From NCBI RefSeq assembly GCF_000283155.1, contig NW_004454289.1, positions 2,080,285 to 2,144,284 on the forward strand: a stretch of 64,000 nucleotides of DNA, read 5' to 3'. Positions 21,637-29,950 of the stretch are shown here, piece after piece. Within the stretch, counting starts at the first letter, position 1. The number at the start of each line of letters is the position of its first letter. Source of the DNA: Ceratotherium simum simum (taxonomy: Eukaryota; Chordata; Mammalia; Perissodactyla; Rhinocerotidae). The notes below the pieces were generated by a model. The model was not told the origin of the DNA. It was given only the letters and a program-made list of their open reading frames with translations, and did no database searches. Made by a program: the position numbers and the translations under genes.

Positions 21637-22721
21637 ATGCGTGTGCGCAAGCTGGGCGCTTTGGGGACGTTCTCCTGGAAGGTAGGTTGGGCCACACAGT
21701 GGATGGTTTGAATCAGCCCAGCCAAGGACTCTGCCTTTATTCTGAACTCTAGAAGTTTCATTTGACAGCTGTTTAACTCAGCTCACATGTTGCTTAGTGA
21801 TGGTGGTCATGGGCTGAGCTTGACTGAAAAATGTCTTTTCTTTCTCTCTCTCTCCCTCCTCTCTCTCTCTCTCTCTCCCCCCGTCTGTCTCCCTCTCCTT
21901 CTCTCTCCATCCCTGCCCCCCAGGTTTGGTTTCAGAACCGGAGAGCTCGAATACCCAAGAGCACCCAGAGGAGGCCTGGTGTGGAGGCAGACGCCCAGGT
22001 TCCAGGACCGGGTCGGGGGGGAACCTGCGCCCCTGGCTGCCCTTGTCAGCTGGGCCTTCCGGGGCCCGAGAGCAACGCCGGCTGCTTCTCCTGGGAGTCA
22101 GAGGATGCTTCTGGTCAAGCCGTCCCCTCGGGGCATGCTGGTGTTCTGGGCCTGAATGTGGCCTCATCTGACCTGGAGGTTCCAGCCAGCGCACTCAGCG
22201 AGCCTTCTGGAGACTTCCATCCCTCTCCCTCCCTGGGCTTCAGCCCTGCAGCTCTGTATCCTCTTCCCGCCTCCACACAGCCCTTCTCACAGCTGGAAGC
22301 TGGTGGTGCAGGGACTCATCTGGGGGACCCCAGCCGGCTCCTGGCGTGTGAGGACGGGGCTGTGCAGGGCTGGGCGCAGAGTCCTCCCGCCAGTGAACAG
22401 CAGCCCTGGTGGGGCTGGCAGCCTCCTGCTCTGGATCTAGGGATGTCGCCCCAGCAGCCGCTTTCCCAGCCCCTGGGGTCCTGGGAGCAGCTGCCCCATC
22501 TGCCCCAGGAGCCCCCTTGGCCCCAGGGGTCCCCTCCGCCCCAGGAGCCCAGGCAGCACCCTGCTCCTCCTCCGAATCCGCTCTGGCCTCAGCTCTACCC
22601 AGTGGAGGTGCCTGCCGGGCATCGGGAGCAGTTTCCCTCCTTCCCTCCCGCCGGAGACAGGACCTCGGTGGGACCCCTGGGGCACCCGCCCAGCGACCGC
22701 AGCCGTGGGGGCAGCACTTGA
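17080..22721 (+). CDS. DUX-like PRD-class homeobox gene, three coding exons, single homeodomain
   Basis: Proposed CDS join(17080..17092, 18041..18192, 21924..22721), 320 codons plus TGA. It encodes a nuclear DNA-binding transcription factor. Splice sites are canonical (GTGAGT donor; TTCCAG acceptor; CAG/GTGAAT donor; CCCCAG acceptor) and both junction phases match (phase 1, then phase 0). The homeodomain covers residues 10-69 with all landmarks: F8, L16, F20, W48, F49, N51 and R53 (protein 17, 25, 29, 57, 58, 60, 62). Recognition position 50 is Gln. The intron at 46/47 is the classic PRD-class position. The core PESRIQVWFQNRRAR and the PQ-GGRRRRR lead-in resemble DUX second homeodomains (family knowledge). 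Residues 70-320 are rich in P, Q, S and W, with WWGW at 217-220. DUX members typically have two homeodomains and act in germline and early-embryo genome activation; only one is seen here. It has no disabling change. What is less sure is the 13-base first exon, and whether a further upstream exon exists. The exact DUX subfamily is not decided. Confidence 0.75.
17093..18040 (+). other. Intron 1 of the homeobox gene
   Basis: 948 bases, GT-AG, phase 1. GC-rich, with no repeat recognised. Several open frames cross it, but none shows homeodomain residues, so it does not hide another box. Confidence 0.55.
18041..18192 (+). CDS. Coding exon 2: homeodomain positions 1-46
   Basis: 152 bases between TGTTCCAG and GTGAATGT. 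It encodes the basic N-terminal arm, helix 1, helix 2 and the start of helix 3, ending with a CAG codon for homeodomain position 46. It has no stops or indels. The pattern KF-x8-F-ERDAYPD-x4-REELAKR-x3-PESRIQ is typical of PRD-class/DUX homeodomains. A second possible acceptor, CACCCAG (ending 18023), lies 17 bases upstream. Confidence 0.85.
18262..18425 (+). repeat. MIR SINE relic in intron 2
   Basis: It shows the diagnostic MIR core: TTAATCCTCTCAATACCCC, then GTGAGGTGGGCATTAT, AGAGAGGTTTAGTAACTT and a decayed tail. Old and strongly diverged. Confidence 0.75.
21606..21634. repeat. (TG)n microsatellite
   Basis: 29 bases of uninterrupted TG repeat inside intron 2. Likely polymorphic. Confidence 0.95.
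21833..21923 (+). repeat. CT-rich tract forming the exon 3 polypyrimidine tract
   Basis: About 90 bases of almost pure C/T, ending in CCCCCCAG immediately before VWFQN. It is long for a polypyrimidine tract. As simple sequence it probably varies in length. Confidence 0.85.
21924..22721 (+). CDS. Coding exon 3: homeodomain end (VWFQNRRAR) and proline-rich tail
   Basis: It starts in phase 0 directly after a CCCCCCAG acceptor that follows a roughly 90-base CT-rich tract. The exon completes recognition helix 3 (VWFQNRRAR) and runs 265 codons to TGA at 22719-22721. The tail has a cysteine cluster near residues 89-96, a WWGW motif at 217-220, and a P/Q-rich stretch (about 225-290) built on repeats of a CCCCAGGAGCCC-like unit. 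I see no acidic or leucine-rich C-terminal activation motif like that of DUX4. Confidence 0.85.
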   Translation, partial: VWFQNRRARIPKSTQRRPGVEADAQVPGPGRGGTCAPGCPCQLGLPGPESNAGCFSWESEDASGQAVPSGHAGVLGLNVASSDLEVPASALSEPSGDFHPSPSLGFSPAALYPLPASTQPFSQLEAGGAGTHLGDPSRLLACEDGAVQGWAQSPPASEQQPWWGWQPPALDLGMSPQQPLSQPLGSWEQLPHLPQEPPWPQGSPPPQEPRQHPAPPPNPLWPQLYPVEVPAGHREQFPSFPPAGDRTSVGPLGHPPSDRSRGGST

Positions 22722-23038
22722 AGCTGCTGCCACAGCAAAATGGTGGAAATGACCTGAGTAAGTGTGAAGCGCTAGGAGACGCATTAGATCCACTGTGGTT
22801 CCTCTACACATCGAACACGCTGCAGAATTGAAAGGGACGTGCAGATCCGCGTACTGTGCCGTGGAGAGGTCCCCCCGACACTCTTCTCAGGGAACGAAGT
22901 CAGGAAGGAAGGGCACAAAGTGCGGGGCAAGCAGGCAGAGGACATAAGGGGTCTCTTTAGATGGGGAAAAAGGAATTCTAAAAATCCTGTCCTGCCTTGT
23001 GTGGAGTGACCGACTGGAGCACTCAAGATGTCCTGTGA

Positions 23039-23254
23039 GGGCCGGCCCCGTGGCTTGGTGGTGAAGTGCGCGCGCTCCAATGCTGGTGGCCCAGTTTCGG
23101 ATCCTGGGCGCGCACCGAAGCGCCACTTCTCTGTCCATCCTGAGGCCGAGTCCCACATACAGCAACTAGAAGGATGTGCAGCTATGACATACAACTATCT
23201 ACTGGGGCTTTGGGGGGAAAAAATAAATAAATAAAATCTTTAAAAAAAAAAAAA
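23039..23254 (+). mobile_element. ERE SINE just downstream of the homeobox gene
   Basis: Head GGGCCGGCCCCGTGGCTTGG, CTACTGGGGCTTTGGGGGG body, AATAAATAAATAAAATC and poly(A). The duplication AAGATGTCCTGTGA lies at 23025-23038 and 23255-23268. It lies 317 bases after the stop, so probably in the 3' UTR or just past it. Confidence 0.97.
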
Positions 23255-23311
23255 AAGATGTCCTGTGAACACCTAGAAGAGCTCAGAGACGGTGGAACGT
23301 GGCTAACAGTC

Positions 23312-23317
23312 AATAAA
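23312..23317 (+). promoter_or_regulatory. Candidate polyadenylation signal for the homeobox gene
   Basis: AATAAA about 590 bases after the stop, in unique sequence beyond the ERE insertion. The ERE tail (about 23222-23236) supplies other AATAAA copies that could be used instead. No transcript evidence. Confidence 0.3.
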
Positions 23318-23685
23318 GTGTGAGGATTTGCCCAGCCAAGTGTGGCTGCTTCTGGACGCTGAGCGTGTCCCTGCCCCTGGGCAGTTTCCTGAACACGAGC
23401 CCCCCTCTCCCAACTCTCCCTGTAGGGCCTAATGCAACCCCAGCGTGAGATGAGCGGGTCTGAGGGAGGAATGGGGAAGATGAATGAAATGCATCTCTGC
23501 TCTCCAGTTCACAGTCTGGCCTGGGCCCTTCCAGTACCCACCCGGCCACACCGACATAGGGAGAGAGACAGACACACGTTTCCCTTTATTCCCTTACGTT
23601 CTGTGAGGTCAGGAAAGGGCCGACCACGCGCAAACTGCCAGGACGTTCGTGAACAATGGTGCAGTGGCCTCTTAGTGCACGCACG

Positions 23686-23780
23686 TCCACCCACTTGTCC
23701 CCCTCTGTCGGGGGGGCCTCCCAATCCACCCGCCTGTCCCCCTCTGTCAGGGAGGGTCTGGGGAGGCCTCCCCGCTCTTG
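23686..23780. repeat. Two-unit tandem duplication
   Basis: TCCACCCACTTGTCCCCCTC and TCCACCCGCCTGTCCCCCTC begin two roughly 40-base units, each followed by a G-rich then CCTCCC segment. A small minisatellite seed. Confidence 0.7.
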
Positions 23781-25041
23781 GGCCTGCCTCACAGCCTGGA
23801 GTCTATAATTGGATCTTCGTCAGTGCCTGGGTCTTGGACTCCAGACCACCCAGGTGTTGGTGGGTACACATCTATCTGTCCCACAATCCCAGTGCCCACC
23901 CCTTTTTCCTGCCCTAAGGACTGTCCCAGCTGAAAAGGGGGTGTGACTCCCCCAGACTGAGCTCCTGGGGAGCAGAGCCCCAGGCTGTCCTCTACCCATG
24001 TGGGTATAATTGAGGGGGTGCCTCTGTGTATCTGTTCAAGGGGGAATGTTCTGGACTTCCCAGGGCCAGGGCAGAAGAGAGGGGAGCAGAGCTGCGTGGC
24101 AGGGGACAAGGTAGCTGTCCTGTTCAGAAGGAACGGGACGAAGGCTTGGCTGACCGCTGACCTGAAGGGTGAGGTTTTCTCTCTGACTCTGACTTTCTGC
24201 CTCTAAAACACCTTACAATGTGTGTAATCCACACTAGAATGATTAACAAATATTAATTGGCCCCTACCATGTGCTGGGTTGTGGTAGTGACCAGAGAAAG
24301 GATACTGAAATCACCAACCATGTTTTACACGCCTGGGGCAATGTGGGCACGAATCTGCCTGGGCTAAGAGGCTTGGTGATCGATGTTCTTTCTCTGCAAG
24401 GAGCTTGGCATCTCCAAGCTTCCTGTAGATGCAGAAGAATTACAAGGAGCAGTCTCTTGCTTTCTCTCTATGTTTTTCTTATGTTCTCTGCAGGAAATTT
24501 GTCCTCACCAGGGGGAAAGTCTTTAGGGAACTGGTATTTGGTAGGAAATGATTTAGGATACACAGCAGGAAGGCAGCTTCACCAAGGTTCCACGCCCCTG
24601 GTTTTCCCTGGGCAGCTGCCCCCGTCCTCTCCCCGGCCCCCCCATGCCTGTCTGCTGGTCCGCTGATCAGAGGAACCGTGAGGAGCAGAAGGAAGGGCCG
24701 GAGGTAGGATTGGGGCTCAGTTCTGGCCTCCACACTTTCTAGATGTAACTCCTGGGCAGATTTCTTCTCATAGATCCTAGTTTTCTTAATTACAAGGTGG
24801 CATATGGGGGCCTGCTCGGGCTAAGACAACCGTTCCAAGTATAAAAATAAAGACATAAGAGACTGCTCTGCCACTAACGCAGGAAAGACAGTTACCACGG
24901 ACAAACGGGGGGAGGAGGGGGAGATGAGAGCATTTATATTTATAATGGCAGAGAAATTAACACATTCAGAAAAAGATGGACAGCACCCCCTGAAATGAAA
25001 ATATACTATAAATGGGCAATAAACATATTTTAAAAAGTTTT
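23781..25041. other. Intergenic
   Basis: No gene seen. Segments near 24235-24300 (ACCATGTGCTGGGTTGTGGT) and 24715-24800 resemble old MIR/L2-type sequence. Confidence 0.4.
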
Positions 25042-25350
25042 CGGGGCCGGCCCCGTGGCTTAGCGGTTGAGTGCACACGCTCCGCTACTGGCGACCTGGG
25101 TTCGGATCCCGGGCGCGCACTGGCGCACGGCTTGTCTGGCCATGCTGAGGCTGCGTCCCACATACAGCAACTAGAAGGATGTGCAACTACGACATACAAC
25201 TATCTACTGGGGCTTTGGGGAGAAAAAGGGAAAAAAAGGAGGAGGATTGGCAATAGACATTAGCTTGGAGCCAATCTTCCTCAGCAAAAAGAGGAGGGTT
25301 GGCATGGATGTTAGCTCAGGGCTGATCTTCCTCACACACACACACAAAAA
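25042..25350 (+). mobile_element. ERE SINE with duplicated tail module
   Basis: GGGGCCGGCCCCGTGGCTTAG head, GGTTCGGATCCC, CTACTGGGGCTTTGGGG, then two tandem copies of the GGATTGGC...TTAGC...TCTTCCTC module, ending in a CA-rich tail. No clean flanking duplication. Confidence 0.93.
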
Positions 25351-28300
25351 CGTTATCATTCTGTATGGTGACTGACAAACAACAATGTACAACAAAAATT
25401 TCACAATAAAAAAATAAATTAAAAAAGTTATTCTAAATTTAAAAAGTAACACAAAATAGTGAAATGCCCTCTTTTACTATTATATTGGATTTAAAAAATG
25501 AAAATGTTCATCACATATGGTCAAATATTTAAAGACACACATAAGAGCTTTGTCTATAATAGTAAAAATTGGGAGAAAATTTGCAAAGTTTAACGAAAGT
25601 AGAGCAGTTAATTATATGGATCTTCTAGAACATGAACTATGATGCACCCATTTCGAACAATGTCTTAAATGATATTTAACGACGCATAGCCTTGTTTTCA
25701 ACAACTGGGTGAGAACCATTTAACTAGTTAAATCCCCTATTTCACAGGGGAAGAATCTGAGCAGACAATTAGCCAAATCGACTTCCTCCCTTCACCTAGT
25801 TATAATTGCCTTCAAAGGCACGTCAATACCGTTCAGATGAATCTTGTGGAGTGTCTGAAAATCTCCTGGTCCTGGTTTGATTTAGGACACGTTGGGGGTG
25901 GTTGGGCCGACCCAGGAGCCGAACCCGCCCGTCTGAGCTCAGATTGTCGGGGAGGCAGAGAGAGCGAAGACCAAAGATGTTTGCTAAGAAACGACGTCTT
26001 TGGGTTTTGCGGGGCAAACATCAAGACCCGGAGAGCCTGCTTCTCCTCCCCACCCCCAGGAACACAGCACCATCCCTGGAATGCATTTCACACCCAGGAA
26101 TCTCCCCTCATCTAAGCCTCTTTGCACCAGCTCTTTGCTGCCTGTCAGGCCCCCTTCCTGGAAGGTGGGGGCGAGGGTGGGGACCGAGCTGAGGTGGGAG
26201 GTATGGAGGCCCTGTGCTCACACCTGCATTCGGGGCCAGGGGAGACATGGAGAATGGGATGAGGAAAGAAGGTGAAAACCAGCCCCTGAGAAACCCAGCT
26301 GTGGGGCCTGCGGGTTTTCTGGAGGCACAGATGGCAGCGGGGAGGGGTAAAACCACCCTGTCACCCCATCTGACACCCTGGTCTGCGTCCTGGGTCCTCC
26401 AGGTGAGGTCATCTAAGGGGTGTAGACGGCCATTCCTGCCCGCATCACAGAGGGTTTGGAAGGAGCTGGTGAGCAAGAGCCAGGTGACTGCAGGACCCTG
26501 TGATTTTGGCTGATGGGTTGAGAATGCCCTTCGGAACGTGCAGAGTATATTTGCTGTCAGATTAGAATTATCAGCAAAGGAAAGGGTCGAGTCGGGGGAG
26601 CATTTATCCCACAGACTCAACAGCTCCATCTCACAGTTCTTTTCCAAGAGCAGACCCCCGTCTCCTCTATCTGCTAAGGCCAGACGGAAGGTCTCTGTCC
26701 CCATGACGCGTTTCCTCGCTTCTTGCAGACTTCTCATCTCCTGCCCGCCCTTCCTCCACACTTGGGCCCTAATCCCTCCGTGGGTTTGACTGTGGAAAAG
26801 CAACTGGAGGGGCCTCCCCACCCTTTTAAACCCTTTTCTTCCTTTTTTCCCTTTATTTCCTGATCTACCACAAAAGGAAGACTGTTTCCTCCTTTCCCCC
26901 CTTGCCCTCATCTCCTCTTTCTGCTGAGGTCAAGGGGAACACCCTCGGATTATAACTGATGTCACCTCTTCTCCCCGCTGGGGATTTGGGGGAGGGGACC
27001 CAGGCTGAGTGATTGGAGTGATAGAGGCGCCCTAAGAGAGCTTCTTCCAACCGACTCAGCAAGTCTCTTTCTGGCTCCTTCCAAGAAGATACTTAGAGAC
27101 ACAGAGAAAGATGTAAGGACAGACGTTGTGTGGCATAATTTATACCAGCAGAAAGAGAAATCCTTAAGTAAAGAAGGGAAATTAGGACAAGGTTAGGATT
27201 CATCCCTCAAGTACGTCAAGCTACCTTCCTCCCGGGGGCTCTGCCCCGCAAGTCCCCTCTGCAGGGACCTCGTGTCACCCCAGAGAGCCTCGCACATGGA
27301 ACATTCGGGAAACACGTGTTGGACAATTAACTGCCGGCATTGGATCCCCCGAGCCCTGTGTTTGAGACTGCGTTTGAGGTGCAGCTGGGAATATGGGAGC
27401 ACACCCTGGAGTCTGTGGGGTGGGCGTGAGGGCCTGCTCCCACGCCTCCCCCCGTGGCCCCACGGGTGACAGGGAAGGCTCGCCTGAGGCCAGCTTAGCA
27501 GGAGTTTGGATGACTAGACCAGACAGAGCCACGTGAGTAGACAGAACATTCACCCAGGCAGGGCCGGGATTAGGGCGAGGAGAGTGAGGCATTCCCCTGG
27601 GGGCAAAGTTTAAGAGGCACCAAAATCTCAGTAATCAGCATGAGTAATATTTTAATGTGAACAAGTTACTAAATAGAGACAAGATCTCACAGTGATGCTG
27701 AGACATGGGTGAGCCTGAGGCAAAAGGGAAAGTGTGGGTCCCTATCTGTGTGATTTTATGCATTGTTGAAAAAATATTGAGAAACCGAAAAGTAGGTTTA
27801 TTCAATGTCTGGTGGAGAAGTTAGTGAACAGCAGTCCTGCAGCGACAGCAAGAGATTTAAAAAAATGCCGACAGACAAGGTAGAGGACAGAACAATGGGA
27901 AATCCTAAAAAACACACCGGGGGGTGTGGCTCCTCAGGTTGTGAAAATTCAAGATAAAGTTGCCGCCCTCTGAGTTCTCAGATCAGAAACCTGCGTCTCT
28001 CGACTGCCCCAAGTGTCCCTCTCGATGACCGTCCCTCAAGTCCTTGATCCCGCAGGCCTGTTTTCCTCCCTCCAGACATCTCCCCAAGCCCTCATCTTCT
28101 CTGGTCTCCAGGAATCACCCTCTCTGACCCCTCCCTCCTCTGTGGGGACCCAGGCATCAGCCCCCTGAAGAAGCCAATGCCCAGGTGGGCACACCCTACG
28201 TGACGTGTCATCCAAGACAACTCGGCCGAGAAGGATTCGTGATGAGGGGTCACCTCTGTGTCCATTAAACCACAAAGCCAAACGGAAAACAAAATCACAG

Positions 28301-28600
28301 CAAAATCAGATCTCTCCCACATACCATTACTAAAGTGAATTCCAGGTGGATAAATTTAGGAAAATACTCTGTATTCTGAAAGTCTCGTGGTGGGAAAAGC
28401 CAGTCTAAGCGTGATTTCCAACTTAAATACCAAACGGTTGATGGCAGGCAGCTTTGAGGATGTTTTAGTTTTTGTTTTGATTTTTATCACAATATTACAT
28501 GCAGTTGTTTTTAAAAGCAGAATGTTTTCCAGTACTTACAAAGGGAAAAGCAGTGTCCTGCTCTGCCCTCCACACTACTAATTCCTGTTCCTTAGAGGCA
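25351..28600. other. Intergenic
   Basis: No gene that I can support. A minus-strand frame of 267 codons (26108-26911) is the longest unexplained one and shows no domain. The 25440-25700 part resembles old L1-type 3' sequence. Confidence 0.35.
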
Positions 28601-28619
28601 AGATTTAAACCTTTTAGGG

Positions 28620-29950
28620 GATTATTATGGTTTTATGTCTACATTTATGCATGATAAGCTGAGAGTGCCATTTCTTGATTTCTAGTTTTACGTATTGTCT
28701 GGTGAGTTCTTACTGTGCCTGATGAGGATTTAATTCTTTTGGCGCCTCCTCAGTATTTACTTTTTCCCATTCTTTCTTCATAAAATGTCATAATTTCTGG
28801 GTAAATTGCAGTGTTTGCATTGTCATGACCTTATGATTCACAGTGTATCCTGATTATGTTGTCTTTCTGGTACAACTTTTCTTTCTCTAGGCTCCATTGT
28901 GTTGCATTTTTTCTATGCGTTGGTCACTCATTCGTTCCCCCACCTCTGATGACCAGGTGAACTGACACGCATCATGTATTCAGTCAGCTTCCTTCCCCTT
29001 CCTTCTCCTTTCTTCTGAGATGTTGCTCCTGGAGGCTCAGCTCCCACTCCGATAGGTGTTAAATGCTCCCTAGGCTTCTCTTCCCACTGTTATTCTGGAA
29101 TTTTCCTTCTTCATCATCTTGGGGAGTCCTTTCCTCTGTTGGAGCTCATGTGTTTTGGAACCCATATCACTCTTTTTCTTGGTTTTCTCCATCCTTTTGT
29201 GGCGCGCACTCTCCAGTAGCTTCCGGAGGATGGGTGTGTGAGAGCTAACTGTTTTGAGACTCTGTGTGTCTGAAAGTAAGCAGTTTGGCTGGATCCAAAA
29301 GTTTGGAAAGTATCCAGTTGTTGAGTTTGGGCTCCCAAGCCAATCTTAATTACTTTTTCTTCTTCTGTTGTTTTTCATCTTTTCATTCTACTTTTCAGAA
29401 GCTTTTAAAATCTTCATTCTGATCCTTCAATTGATTTTTTTAAAAATATCTGACGTGTTTTATTATTTTAAAGTGCTCTTTTCGCTCTCTGAAAGTTGCT
29501 TTGAATAACTTCCTGTTATTGTTTTACGAAGCCAATACCCTTCTTTTACCTCTTGAATATACCATAGTGATTTGAAATTTTTTCTGCTCCCGTCTCCTTC
29601 CTCCTTGCACTTTTTAAAAAACTATTTGTGTCGGGGCTGGCCCCATGGTGTAGTGGCTGAGTCTGGTGCATTCCCCTTTAGCAGCCCGGCTTCGCTGGTT
29701 TGGATCCTGGGCACGGACCTACACCACTCGTCAGCCATGCTGAGGTGGCCACCCACGTACAAAGTAGAGGAAGATTGGCACAGATGTTAGCTCAGGGCTA
29801 ATCTTCCTCAAGCAAAAAAAAAAAAAAAAACTATTTGTGTTGGTCTCTGTCTTTTGTGTTAGAGCCTTCCTTCAAATACTTGGTGACCCTCAAATACTCA
29901 TCCAAGTTTAAGAGCAAGGCACTAAAGTTCTGACCAGAAACTCAGGTGGG
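28620..29950 (-). repeat. Old interspersed repeat, probably antisense L1-type 3' sequence
   Basis: A T-rich run (TTTCTTGATTTCTAGTTTTA; AAAAATATCTGACGTGTTTT; GTTGCTTTGAATAACTTCC) with the look of antisense LINE 3' sequence, split by an ERE. Family not certain. Confidence 0.35.
29632..29824 (+). mobile_element. ERE SINE (diverged)
   Basis: CGGGGCTGGCCCCATGGTGTAG head, GGTTTGGATCCTGG, short body with AAAGTAGAGGAAGATTGGC and TTAGCTCAGGGCTAATCTTC, then poly(A). The duplication AAAAAACTATTTGTGT lies at 29616-29631 and 29825-29840. Confidence 0.95.

Larger units (their letters stand above)
18193..21923 (+). other. Intron 2 of the homeobox gene (inside the homeodomain)
   Basis: 3731 bases, GT-AG, phase 0. 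It contains a MIR relic near its 5' end, a TG microsatellite at 21606-21634 and a long CT-rich tract abutting the acceptor. No other coding segment was recognised. A frame of 180 codons on the minus strand at 21064-21606 has no family features. Confidence 0.7.

Noticed and set aside
22409..22831. 140-codon frame overlapping homeobox exon 3 as an alternative tail
   Set aside because: It is an out-of-frame shadow of a GC- and proline-rich coding stretch; it lacks any known DUX terminal motif.
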